Part shown: piece by piece, positions 49,691 to 62,400 of the stretch | Layout of the letters: each line of letters opens with the position of its first letter | How positions within the stretch are numbered: position 1 is the stretch's first letter | NCBI GenBank assembly: GCA_007844125.1 | Contig: CM017561.1 | Coordinates: forward strand, 61,048,756 to 61,112,755 | Direction: 5' to 3' | Length of the DNA: 64,000 nt | Origin: Sinonovacula constricta | Taxonomy: Eukaryota > Mollusca > Bivalvia > Cardiida > Solecurtidae | Made by a program: the position numbers and the translations under genes | The notes under the pieces: model-generated | The model's input: only the letters and a program-made list of their open reading frames with translations | What the model was told of the DNA's origin: nothing | The model's database searches: none

Positions 49691-51329
49691 AGGTCTGCTA
49701 ACAATTTTGTCTTAATTTAAAAAATGACCTCTAATGTTTTTTTTTTGTAATTATAACAAATCATTGGGATGTTTTGTTTTGTTTTCGAAGTAATTTGGCT
49801 TTTTATGAACATTTTTCCTAAATCAGCGTTTAAGATTAAGTTTTTTGTACTTCCACGAGATCGGTGTTTGCGTACGTAAAGATAGAATACTAAAGATGTC
49901 AATGTTCGGATTTTAAATCTTACCAAGTTCGGCACTTTATCTGGCCTGCAATTACTCAAACCGAAAGGACATTGAAGCAGTTTATGGCTGATGCAACATT
50001 CATAATACAAAAAGACACGACATTTTCTCGACATTTTTCAGAAATGAAGCAAATTTAATTGGCACAACAACAACGTGGCGTTGAAACCTTCAAGACTCAG
50101 TCTTATGAAATCTTTACAAAGGTTGTATTATAGTTATTTCAAATAACGTATCATATATCATTTTCTGTCCCACTTGTATTAAGTTTGCGGAGCCAATATT
50201 GTATTAAAATTATAAAAAATTGAGCCGATGAGAGAAATCAAGGCCATTATGAAAAATAGAGCCAAGACGGACGACAATAAAGCGATATGATTGGCTAATG
50301 CGTCAGTAAACCTAACATAGAATGGTTAACAACAAGTTTGTAAACATATTTTGTATTTGTCATGTCATTTGAAACATGTTATAGAAATAGAGAAATGAAT
50401 GTTGTTGTTTTGTTTTGGAATACATTGCAACGGCCAATTATGGCCATTATAGATACTTCCAGTTATTTTGTGGAGGATTGACAAGTCAGCGACTCTACCA
50501 CCATGCCCTGGGAGCCACAAAGCAATGACAGGGAGCAAAACAATATTAGCAAAGACAACAATTTACTGAGCTACATTTAAACTTCGTATGATATAATACC
50601 GTTACCAAACGAGACATCTTTCAATTTGATAAGAAAAGCCGTTGATACAATGCATAAAAGGCGACAGTTTAACAGGTGAAAGCAATATGGGAGCAAGTAA
50701 AAAAGACATATTTGGAAAGTTATAGTTTTCATTTGAAAGTTTTCTGTATACTACAAATCTCCAGAAAATATGTATAAGGTTAATTCCTGAGACCATATAA
50801 TGAATTTAATCAAAATAAAAGCAAAACCGACACCATTTAATAGGTTGTCCAAGATGTTACAAATATGACATTTTTTTTTCTCGGTATCTTATTTTTCTTT
50901 TTCAAAGTTGTTTTGTATAGCAGCATGTTTGTACCTGGGTTATGTATACAAAGAACATTGTTTATAATTTCCTTAACTTTACATGCTTTCTACATTCAAA
51001 GTGAAATGGATGAAGACAAACTGTGAGAACAGTTAAACAGAACGATCTTGTAGTTCCTAAATCCCGATGGAAGCATCAAAAGCGACGCAAACACTGGAAC
51101 CGATAAAAACGTTAAAGCAAAATGGGCGCAAGTAAATAGACATATTTGAAAGGTTTTCAGTAAGTATAAATCACAGGAAAGTACATATAATGTATAGGGA
51201 TGTCAACGAATACGTTTTTTCCACCCGGATACCCGTAAGCACTATTCGGATTTATCCGGTTAACCGGAAGTTATGGCTGCATATACGTGTTTATGAAGAT
51301 ATTAAATGATAATGGCTGTTGCTTGCGCA

Positions 51330-51915
51330 AATAAAATAAAATTGAATTGAAAGTAAATAATGTTCCAAATTTATATTTTTGAATTCGGGAACATGTGCAG
51401 CTTTCTGTGAAAGTACGGAAGAAGTTACACCCTTGGGAACCAGATAACGGTCGACCTAATATAAACACTTATTAAAGTTTTGCTTTTTTATATATCAAAC
51501 TATAAAAGTATAAAAATAAAAATTGGATTTGAAGAATTACCGAACTGATACTGACTTGTTAGATGTTTCAGTGGGCGGACATTAGTACAGAAAACATCGT
51601 CAGATAATGGGAAGATAAAAAAATCTCTAACAATTCATAAACATTTCATTCAACCATTTCATCTTAATCAAATAGACTGATTCTTACAGCTCAGCATGGC
51701 TTAGGAATAGAATAGCTGACGGAAACAAAACATACAGATTTTAGGACAACTTACCGAATGCATTACTTGTGCAAATGAATTACAATTGAATTGAAAGTAA
51801 ATCATGTTTCAGATTTATATTTTGGAATTCGGGAAGATAACATGTGCAATTTTCTGTGAAAGTACGGAAGAAGTTACCACCCTTGGAAACCCAATAACGG
51901 TCGACCTGATACCGC
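51330..51915 (+). repeat. Local direct duplication (two units, ~430 bases apart)
   Basis: The words GTGAAAGTACGGAAGAAGTT and TAACGGTCGACCT occur at about 51408-51455 and again at about 51857-51907, with matching flanks back to AATTGAATTGAAAGTAAAT. The unit is about 130 bases. Between the units is the piece shared with 42790-43100. Confidence 0.85.
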
Positions 51916-52355
51916 TTATCGGTAAAATTTGGCCAATAGAAACATACAACACAGCAGCCAATCAAATTGCACTATTCAGTTGTTTCCCGCCAAAATGTCA
52001 GCAAGATTCCTATCACAATAATCGCCCTTGCTTGACAAATCAAATTAAAGAACAAAACAATATAACAAATCGAATTTAAACATATTTGATTATCATTATC
52101 TGACGACAGTTTTTGATGTGGCATTGGATTTTTAAGACATTTTTTAAGATTATTGCTTGATGATGAACCGTATTTCTGATTACCGCTTAGATCGGTTAAC
52201 ATCCTGGTCACATGAATCTCATGTCGCAACCAGCAAACGTGATCACTGTAGACTCCGCAATTCACCGAATGGTCAACAAAGCAATGTAATTGTATGTAGT
52301 ACTATGTATGTGTATGTGCTACTATGGTCTATAATTACACGCCGAACTGACATTA

Positions 52356-52886
52356 ATAAGAATATATGACGAAGTCCTATGAGCATTGCAACATATACCA
52401 AACTCCGAAAAGGCACAGAACAAAGGTATTTCACATCCAAGCCAAGCGAAAAGTAAGAACAAATCTGTGATGAGTCATTTAACGAAAAGAGCAAACCCGA
52501 CAGTTACCGCCTTGGAACGGTCAGTCGACAATATGGACCGACTGGGGTGCTTAAACCGGTTTTACAGAGCTCTAACCTCGCACTTCCTGACGACTTTCTC
52601 AAATGCAAGCAATGAAAAGAAAAACGATCTATTTGAGTACAAAATGTCCATGCGCTGATATTTTCTTTACGTCATTGAAACATAATGTCCACATAGTGTT
52701 TAGAAAAGAATATGGTATTATTTCGATTTGAAAAACTACACAAAAATGGTTGACTATAAAAAATAACTTTCTGAATCATGAACAAACATGACCAGAGACG
52801 AATAAATGGTTGTAGCATCCTGTTCATATGAAGATGTCCATCAAAGGAAATACACGCAACAATCCTTATAGGATGTATTAAATGAC
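52356..52886 (+). repeat. Dispersed repeat R1, long copy
   Basis: Very close to the long copy at 3344-3916, including TTGGAACGGTCAGTCGAC and the distal ACCAGAGACGAATAAATGG part, with one 24-base deletion near 52835. The close identity between copies 49 kb apart suggests recent activity or gene conversion. Confidence 0.88.
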
Positions 52887-53259
52887 AACATAGATACAAA
52901 ATGCTCGTGAAATAAAAGTATTCGACAAGGAACAAAACTTAATATCGGGTCAAAGGTTTGAACCTAAACGCTCCGATTCAGGGTCCAAAATCTATAACCT
53001 CTTGACCAAAACATTTTAAGACGTTCTTGGTTCTATAAACTGTTAACGTTACATCGATCACATTCTATCTGACCGAAGAGTCCCGGACCTGTGACAAAGA
53101 CGCTTACATGTGCATCTGTTGACTGTTGTCAGTAGCGCTGTGCATATATGTAAAACAGAATGCTAATATGACATTTCATTTAAAGGCCAGTTGTCAGGGA
53201 AAAATTGTTTTAATTTCTGATAAGTTTATTTCAAACAGGACTTATTATACTTAGCGTTA

Positions 53260-53375
53260 TTTTGTGAACTTAAACTGTCTTTTATCCTTAATTGTCTCTT
53301 ATCTTATCAGGCAGCACGTTTCCAATTCTTCCAAACGGGCTACTCACCTTGTCTGCGGTAACGGCCCTATAATTG
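53260..53375 (+). promoter_or_regulatory. Degenerate promoter of the C1q pseudogene
   Basis: Matches the proximal promoter of gene 7 (ATTGTCTCTTATCTTATCAG, GCACGTTTCCAATTCTTCC, CTACTCACCTTGTCTG) but the first GAGCACGTTTCC motif is deleted and the TATA box has become CCTATAATTGC. Probably weak or dead. Confidence 0.6.
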
Positions 53376-53414
53376 CATATGTATGTACATACACAGCGCT
53401 ACGGATCGTAGACA

Positions 53415-54632
53415 AAACCTGCAAATTTTAACGTGATTTGCACTGTTCTGGCGATATTGGTTTTCCAAACCTAAGGATAAATCATTGGCCGCGGCTCCAT
53501 ATCGCCAGCAGACTTTATGCAACTACAGGGAGAGATGGAGTCATTTAAAGCTTAATTGCATGTTGTCTTTAACAACATCAAATCTGAATATTGTTGGTCT
53601 GATATAGCATACAACTCGATGTTGTATAATTGTTTTTTAACTGTACTAACACTAACAAGCTACTGTTTGATAGCAAAAAATCACACAAAACAACAACGTC
53701 AGCTGGAAGCATACACAATAGCTAACTGGAATATGTATGTAGTAATTTATCATTTGGTTTAAGTCCCAGTCGTGGTGAGATCTTCTAACTGATGTGTGCA
53801 AATGGTTCTACCGAAATTTTAGCAGATCTACTCTATTAAAATAGCTCTAAGTCGCTAAAATGACAATGCGTGAGTTGCAGTGACACATTCAAAACGCTGA
53901 ACTCTTATTCCTATTCTTTTATGTGATAAAAATATTTTATATAATCAATTTACTTACTTGCTACTATAAGAATGAAAGATTCTACATATTTATAATATTC
54001 TTCTTAAAAGACCTTCAGTGTCCTAGGAGAAAAAGTGTGGCATTTATGGCACAGCTCTCTGCAAACCTCGTCAATCCAGCAGATCACCGAGTGGTAGTGT
54101 TTGATGACGTGATCACCAGCGTCGGTAACGCATACAACAAGGTCCATTGCATCTTTATGGCCCCAGTGAACAGAACGTTTAACTTTAACGGGCAAATTCT
54201 CAGCATGATCACATAATTATTAACAACTAACTTTAAACTTAAAATAATTTCTTTATAGATAAGGACACTGTTTTTAAAAGAATTTAAAACATAATTTACT
54301 AGTCTAACCAAACATCCACCTAACTATTATGATTTAGTTTTTTTCTAGTTTTAGAAACCTAGGCAGTTGTGGCCAAATTCGATATCTCGAACAATCTTGT
54401 AATTTTAGCTCCATTCGTTTTTAATCAAGAATTCCGTTACCGTTTGGTACATATTTATGGACACAAGAATCTAAGACGACTGGTGGATGACCCGGTCGAC
54501 GGATGTCACACTACATTTGGCTCAAGGGGATAACATTTGGGTAGAAGCTGGTGGCTCTGGGGAACATACTGTCGGTGAATGATGATTACATACACATCTA
54601 AGTGGATTAAGTTGATTGAACCTGATAACTGA
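53415..54632 (+). pseudogene. C1q domain-containing pseudogene (copy of gene 7)
   Basis: All three exons of gene 7 are recognisable: about 53415-53592, 54011-54200 and 54409-54632. Breaks: the ATG is AAA, exon 1 has an in-frame TAA after the signal-peptide part and another after KA in the coiled coil, and the donor is changed. Exon 2 is still readable (SVAFMAQLSANLVNPADHR, VVVFDDVITSVGNAYN) but a deletion after NFN shifts the frame. Exon 3 has TAA replacing the Tyr of IYDDWW and two TGA codons replacing Cys-Cys. Similarity to gene 7 continues about 300 bases downstream, to roughly 54950. Intron 1 carries an extra ~150 bases. Non-functional. Confidence 0.92.
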
Positions 54633-54959
54633 CGAATAATTTATTGTAGTAACAATAAGGTACACTGTTTAATTCTAAATTACTCCCTTCTCTAATAAAA
54701 ATATTATTAAACGATGATATAAATTCTTGTTGTGTTTTTTAAAATCCTACTCAGGCCATTGCAAGTAAAACCGAAGATTTAGTTACATTCTTGACTCTGT
54801 GATGGTCTGAATAAATACATGAATACATGTGCCTCTTGTCAAATTCCAACTTTAATAAGATTCGTCACAACTAAAGTTTATCACTTAAATTGACGTGTGT
54901 ATAATTTAAGAACAGGTTTCTCAACCATCTGATGCAAACTTCGTATTTTAACACGCGGT

Positions 54960-57039
54960 AGTATATTTGCACTAGGTTAATGTCATTCAAAAGGAAACAC
55001 GGCGTCTTACCGATTAAATAAGAAAGGGATAAACTAAGCATAAGTCATTATCATCAACAACAATGTCGGCAAGGTACGAAAGGTTGACGGGCGCTATAAT
55101 GCAAAAGCCGTATAAAATCGATTGAAGAGCGTGTAGACGTTTAAATCAATTAGCAATTTCTTAGAAACCGCAAAAAATAATGTTCATCAAGTTAAAAAAA
55201 AATACAAAATCAAGGCAAAATAAATGTTGTTATTATATGCAATAACTAAAAGTTATATAAGCTAAATTTATTTATTTTTCTTCTTCTCAAATTTTTGTTT
55301 TACTGACAAAATCGACTAAGAATAAAATAAATGAAAAGAGTATGCCAAGAGTATCAAAAGCAAATAGCGATGATACAACTAGTATTCTGATAGATTAAAT
55401 GCACTTTTAACTTACTGCAAGCAGGCTTGAATCTAAGCTGTTTCGATTTACATGAACGTCGCTTTTATAGAATATGATATAAAATTGTAAAAACACTTTT
55501 GACCTACTAAGAAATGTGGATGACAGGCAAGTCTGGGTGAAAATCATAGCGGTTCGCACTGGATTTGCACACTGCATCAATGTACTTATCTTATCAAGAG
55601 ACGCACCACATAACCAACGAAGTATACACACTCACTATACACCAAACGGTGTGTAGTCTTAACAATGCCTCTAGCATGACAGGATTCTAACTTCGCTGGG
55701 TTTACACGGTGTAGCTTTTGCACTTATGATTTTATAAAGCATTTAATGTATTTGCTAAAGACGTTTGAGAGTTTTTCTCAAAATTACATGAAAGCAATAA
55801 ACTTAACAAGTATTGGCAAACTATATTATTGTTTTACATACAAAGTGCGTTTTTTTTTATTTTAAAAAGGTGATACATGTGATACATTTTTAACGGAATA
55901 CTTTAGCGGTATTTAAAAAGTGTAAAATATCATTATTTTCAGACAATGAATAATCGTTTAGAGTCTAGATTCGATCAAAATCTTTTTCTTAAAAAAAAAA
56001 CAACAAATAAAATTCATGTTGTTAACGGCGACTACGACACATACATTTTGTTTAAATATAATTCTCTTTGTTGTTATCGCCGACGCCAGTTGAATTTAAA
56101 AAAGTCTTATTGACGACCTCATTTATAATTTACCATGTTATGTGCTCAAATAGGCGAACTTGCCTCCATATGGCGAATAACTCGGTTAATTAAAAATCAA
56201 AACTATCTGACATGTCGACCATCTGAGCTGACTGAACAAAAATAAGCAGATTTTAAAGCGGTCAGAAGTCATAAGCCAGCGCTTTCTAAAAAGATACAAT
56301 TTGGTTGAAAGTTCAATATCTATTTAATGAACACTTGATTAACGTCTCTGAATCTTGTGCCTTTTCCCATGCGTTCAAAGACAGTTTGTACAAAAATATG
56401 ACGGCATTTTAATGTTTTTAAAATAACAACAAGGCTTTGCTGTTTCCGTTGCTGTTTACTATTAGAAAAAAGGTTATATTTTTGACGAAGACCTCGCTTG
56501 CGATCTTTGATGCTTTGCAAAAATGCTCTCTGGTGAATGAACAATTCCTGTATTGAATAATTGAGAATTTGAATCATTTGTGTCTTTAAAAATAAAACGT
56601 CAAACATCTTTTTCAATCAATGACTTAAGTGGTATAGGTATTTATCCACTTTGTTGACTATTTCGATTTTTATTATTATCTATATTTTATCTATATATTT
56701 TAATAAACATGTTAATTTAGTTCTTTTGCAATGAAAATGGGATCTACCAGGAAAAATGACATCATTTTTAAACATAACTTTGTATTTTTAAACTATAAAA
56801 AATATAAAAATTGGCTGTTTTTTTTTTCTTTCAAATTTTAGACTTATAATTTTCTATTTTTTTTAAAAAAAACCTACAAGATGTGCACCTTGTTTCTACA
56901 GTACTTTATCATAGAATATATTATTTTATAGAACAGCATATTGTAAAGATGTGCAGGTTTAACATTTAATGAAGATTGTCAAAGTTTATTTTATCAATAT
57001 ATGTAGCATAGTCTTGTGAAACATCTTTAAAAATATTTT
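54960..57039. other. Intergenic, nothing recognised
   Basis: AT-rich; includes the probable 3' untranslated end of the LINE relic (T-rich runs at 56815-56870). No exon recognised. Confidence 0.45.
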
Positions 57040-59170
57040 TTATATTTGTGGCTGATAACATGATCTCAATATTGTCTCCCAAAGTTGAAAAATTCCGCAA
57101 GGTTAATAATATTGTTAATCAAAGTGCATCATTCCGCCCCTTATTTGAGGTAAATGTTTTAAGCCATTTTAGTTTTGTGTTACTTTGTAAGCATGTTATT
57201 TTATCATCATTACATTTAAACCATTATCTACAAAGTTTTGGTTAATATTGTGTAATTGATTCTTTATTTCCTTCCCAAATAAAGATTTTAAACAGATATT
57301 TTACATGTTTAAGGTATTTTTCTTTAGAATCAGGAACGGGTGCCATTATATGTGTAAAAAAAGAAAAGGCAGCGCAAGAGTTTTTACAACAGTTATTTTT
57401 CCTTTTCTAACATATGCATTGCAATTTGATTTCATTCCGATAAGCTTCTTTAAAGTTAAATGATATAACTTTATTTAAGTCAACATTAAAATGTATGCCT
57501 TGCGATTTAATAAGTAAATCTCACCATGTTGGTTTTCGTTTTTCTTATCTAGTTCTGTATTAGTTTGCTCTTCCTAACCAAGTATATTTTCATATTTTTT
57601 AACTGCTTTCTTTCACTAAATCTTTTCAAGCTGTTTTAATCTGTGAGAAAGGGTTTTTATGACCTATCCAGTAAAGGAACGGGCCATCTGCATATATTCC
57701 CTGTCTTCTATTTATATCACTGTTATTTGTGTAGTGAAATACATTCAGCACAAAAGACACGGTGAAATTGGCTTGCCCTGTCTGCAGCCTCTTCATAATT
57801 CCAAAAGTTTGATAGAAGGTCATTCATATGTTAAGAAAGTTAAGGGAAAACTAGTTTTATCCATTGTATGCATTTAGGACCAAAATTTAATTATGAAATA
57901 ATTTTCTATAACATCAAAACTTATAGCGTCAAAAGTATTTCCCAAATCTATCATCATTTATCGTCCTGGAATTATCTGTTCTTCCGTAATATTCATAAAA
58001 GCACACAATAATCTGGTATTTTCTCCAATATTTCTGCCTTTTAATAAGACTCTTTTGTGTCTTTGAAATTAAGATCTTTAAACCAGTTTTTTTTTCTATT
58101 TTCCCACGTGGTGCTTTATATATGTTCTTTAATAATGTAATATCTAAAATGTTTAAAATGGTTGAATATCCGTCACTACCTCGGCTTCCATCCGTCTAAG
58201 TCATGTTTTATAATGTAAAGAGATTTCGTTATAGCTTTTTAAGGCCTTCAATTTAGTTACTGATTATTATCTAGTTTTGCACTAGAACCTACCTGTAACT
58301 TCTCTATTAAGCTGTAATTCACAATAGACATTTTCCTATCAAAGGGGTTTTGATCCTATTGCTCGTTTCTTGTAAAATTTTAGCATGTTTAAAATTCTAG
58401 TTTCATTTTCCGTTTTTTATGTTTGATATGTTTTTATTATTCATATATTACTTTTCTAAATTGCAGAACCGTTGTGTAGGGCGTCCCTATTCTATCCATA
58501 AAGCGCTGGATCTTACTGACATATCTTTAAGTTTTAATTTCCATTATATACTCATCTGTGTAGCAGTTCTTTATTTGATTTATTAGAAAGTTAGAGAAGA
58601 CTATAGTTTCCCCTATTTTGCCATAAGCATACGTTTCTTAAGATAATTGTTCATTTATGGTAAATTGCAATTGTGATTTATCTATACTTACTGTATTTTC
58701 TATGTTGAATACTGGCAGACAATATTGTAAAATGATATATAAATTTCTTTATCGCATCAATATATGCCTTAACATTTAAGAAGGGATTATTTCTACAGAT
58801 ATTTATCATGACATGTTGCTGATAAAGAATGTAATTGTAGAATGGTCAGACCTAAGGCTTGTATCTTTATCACAAACTTTAAAAAAAATATTTAGACTAT
58901 TTGATAATAATAAGAAATCTAGTTCGCCCTTCTGTGTAGTGTTAATTATTTTCCATGCAAGTTTTGTGCTCTTATGTATTTCTCTAAAAACATCCGCAAA
59001 GATTTTATCGTCCAGGATAGATACAATTCTGCTTATTGCATTAATAGTATTCTCATTGATTTATGTTTTAGAGGCTATGTTTGGGTTCAAGGTTAGGTTA
59101 AAATCTCCACATATTCTGCATTTTCTGTTTCAATCTCAAGGTCTCTATAATAGCGTTTAATTATTCTGAC
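57040..59170 (-). pseudogene. Decayed L1/Tx1-like LINE (endonuclease plus RT)
   Basis: The minus strand carries, in order, an AP-type endonuclease end (CGDFNLTLNP at 59092-59115, then GELDFLLLSNSLN and LRSDHSTITF near 58840), a long linker, and a reverse transcriptase: KGRNIGENTRLL...ITEEQIIPG at 57960-58042, MIDLGNTFDAISFDVIEN, CRQGKPISPCLL at about 57765-57790, and YADG at about 57680-57700 where an active enzyme has YADD. The thumb/C-terminal part follows: VKTLALPFLFYTYNGT at about 57330-57400 and NGLNVMMIK. Many stops and frameshifts interrupt it. The endonuclease start is missing because a SINE sits directly upstream. This explains the antisense open stretch 58813-59160. Confidence 0.82.
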
Positions 59171-59179
59171 GTTTGTTTG

Positions 59180-59475
59180 TTTGTTGGGTTTATCATCCCA
59201 TCAACAGTATTTCAGTTATTTAGAGACGGTGTCCACTCGAAGCAGATATAGTGCTGCCTTCACTGTGCATAGCGTGTTGTGAACACCTGACATCATACTA
59301 CACCCAGTCACATTATCCGGACACAGGGCCAGCCAATGGTGGAACTACCCTTATATTTGCTTGGGCGTTAGGAAGGAAGCTGTACCACTACCATTTTAAC
59401 GACTTTGGTATATCGCGGCTGGGGATCTAACCCGGGGATTCTTGCAACCAATGGATATGTGTGCTATTTCCTTAA
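59180..59475 (-). mobile_element. tRNA-derived SINE, minus strand
   Basis: The plus strand ends GCGGCTGGGGATCTAACCCGG, the reverse complement of a B box (GGGTTAGATCCCC), and begins GTTTATCATCCCATCAACAG with AGACGGTGTCCACTCGAAGC. As I recall, sequences of this type are common in bivalve genomes with the tRNA head at this end. It lies at the broken 5' end of the LINE relic. Confidence 0.65.
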
Positions 59476-62400
59476 AAATAAAAAAAAACCCCATCTGATC
59501 TGTCTTTTAAGCCTCTACGGGTACATGAAACATATTTAAACTACCCATCGCACCTCTAATGTATGAAGAGCAAAATTTCATATCCAGTTTAAAAGTATGG
59601 CCAAGCCAAATTGGTATACGTATTTTGCCGCCGATAATCTTATTCTGAACATTTAACTACAAATCGGCTAACACCAAAAGGTTATTATCTAATACATCAC
59701 AATTTGCCCTTGTCAAGTACATACAACACCATCTTTGGGAAAATTCGTGCATAATTGCTGCATAAACTTATGCTTCAATGTAAGTAAAGGCTGTAAATAT
59801 GTAAGACAATTAGTATATCTCTATAAATGTACATTATTTCCAAATCTATAAAAAGCACCATTGGGGTTTCAGCTTAAAATAGAGCTGGATACCTGGATGA
59901 TCTTGTAACCTGATCTCAAAAGTAATTCTCGTGTTGTTTTTTGTTTAGAAAAAGCAAACTGTGCAGCATGGCTCAGATAAGAAAATAAAGAGTTTATAAG
60001 CTTCACATTTCACATGGATGTAGGGCCCCAATAAACATTATTTTAGGGGATCTGTTCAGGAAGCAATAAACTATTTGGTAGCATGATAAAAAAATTATGA
60101 ATACTCTAAATTGTCGGATAAAAACTTTAAGATGACCATTACTTATTTAATTTGTTTAAGTATGAGATCGGAAGATCCTATTACACGATTGATAATTTTG
60201 TCGAACACTGCATTGGCGAGTTTCTATTGGGGGTCTCCCGTCATGTGCTCCAAACCAGACGTGTTTTTTTCTAAGTAACATACGAGGGAACAAAGTAATA
60301 AAACACCTGTAAGTTGGTATGCTTCCATTAGATTAATTACGTATTGAATAGCAAATTACTAGCATGATATATCTCTCTTCTTCACATATTTCTCTTCTAA
60401 ATGTGGCTATACAAAATCTAATTATAAAATGTTAAGATAAGGCCCTGAAAGATTTTCTTTTTTGACATCATTCATAAGATGCAAACAACATTTGTACTAT
60501 ACAGTGATACTCATTTGCTTGAGCCCTTTAGCGAAGCGATCGTTTGGTTGCGAGCGGTAACACTTTTTCAATTAAAACAATTTTCGGCCTTCGTCTACTA
60601 TGATGAATTAAACATAAAAAGAATCCGCATTTGGATTGTGATATTTGCTTATTTGTATTCATGACATATTTTTATGTTATTTTTACGTGCTGTTTTTTAC
60701 AGCGCACCGTGTAACTCCCGTCATTGCAACGGTAAATAGCAATAAAATATCCGAATCAGACTGACTTTTTCGACGAAAATGAAAGCGATAAAATCTTACC
60801 AAGTATAGTTCAAAGAATGAACTATCTTTGCGACTTGCTTTGACGATTTAAGATTATCTCTAGAATATTGTATAGGTTATTGAAGCAAAGGTTGACCCTG
60901 GATTTTTGTTGTAGTGATTGGGCTATCTGTGCTGGAACTCATTTTAATGATGTCCCTTTAATAACAGACACGTTCTTTTAAAGTAGAAATGCCAGTCTTA
61001 CGACAAAGTGTTATATTTGATAGTGTTTTTTATCCAGGATTTCATGTTTATTTCTGTAAATTAGCCTAAGAAATATGTTTAGGGATTTTAATGATTTGAA
61101 ATGGTACCCGCGTTAATGCTATATAGGCTCCGCTTAACGACCATGGATGTAACATGAGTTACCCTTCCTTGTTCAATCTTCAGTTCAAACTTCCCGCGCC
61201 TGTTGTAAAAGGCGAAAAACAATAAAGCTTGCAAACTATTTTTCTCCTGACAACCCAGAAATGGCAAACTGAAGTTATTATTATCCTTTTCTGTACATTT
61301 TTTTTGTGTTGTTGTTTGCGGAGATATTGTCATGATATTTACCCTTTGTTGATGTTTTTCTCAAGTTAAAGTGTGCGTGTTGGAATCCGCCATTTTTTCT
61401 ATGCATGATTCTGAGCCTGAAACATGGAGTTAAATTTATGTAGGTATCTCAATAAACTTTGGGGCTTAGATGTTGAATAGTTCTGATTGTCTCTTTAACT
61501 GTTTTACATATGACAAAGATTTATAGCCCTGTATCTGGTGTTTGTTTGGTGAAATGTCACAGTCGCTGAGTTGTTGTTTTGAGAACATGCCATGTTCTTT
61601 AACTAATAGACCATGATAGATTACATTCATGTTATTCATCAACATGTAGAATTGCTTTTGATTTATAAGCATTGATGTGTAAGGTTCCAAAAGATACAAT
61701 TACCGTATTGTTCCGCTCAGAAGATACATACTATAAATATGTCCACCTTGTGTGTTTTTATTATGTTGATTTCATCACTCTAATTGATGGATATTGCAAG
61801 ATTTAAAATGATTTCCGGTTTAGTGTAGACATATTGGAATCTATATGCATTTTGTCTAATACTTTGTCACGCATATGCTCTAGCGAACATTCATTGACCT
61901 AGATTTTGGCAATTATCATGCCACCTTGCTTTATGTATGATTGTATGTTTGACAGTCTCTTGAATATATGCCATTTTCTGTTACAGCTTCTTACCATTTG
62001 ATGCATTAAAGAGGTCCCCATAACTTGCATCTTGGCTATCTGTCCGAACCTCCGGTCCGGCATACTATCTAATATATAAAATTAAGCATAAATGAATCCT
62101 GAGATCTGAGAACAGAACACTCAGGCAACCTGTAACAAAGGAAACGAGTCAGTTTTTTTCCCCCGCAGAAATAGTTCCGCCTCGGGTGTTCCGACCTCAC
62201 ATCCATAGATAAAGGATATGACACGAGTTGTCATTACAACTATTTATTAAGCAAGGTTAGTAAAAAGTAAATCTATGGCGTCATCAATCAAAAGGCTGCA
62301 TTGCACTAGTGTATTTTTATACAAATATAGACTCTTGCGTTGAGGTCAATATATAGTTTTAAGGACATGGGTAATGTGATATTGCCCTTTGACCTGGTTT

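Larger units (their letters stand above)
46858..53255 (+). repeat. Segmental duplication block II
   Basis: Second copy of the mosaic described for block I (37315-43110), here following gene 7 and leading to the C1q pseudogene. It is longer because of a decayed Penelope-like element plus an R1 copy (about 48.0-49.9 kb) and another R1 copy (52.4-52.9 kb). Piece order is conserved apart from a small rearrangement at the end, where a fragment of the inverted arm (52880-53010) precedes the piece homologous to 42340-42640. Confidence 0.75.

Noticed and set aside
58813..59160. 115-codon hydrophobic plus-strand frame
   Set aside because: Antisense of the LINE endonuclease region, whose motifs are on the minus strand.
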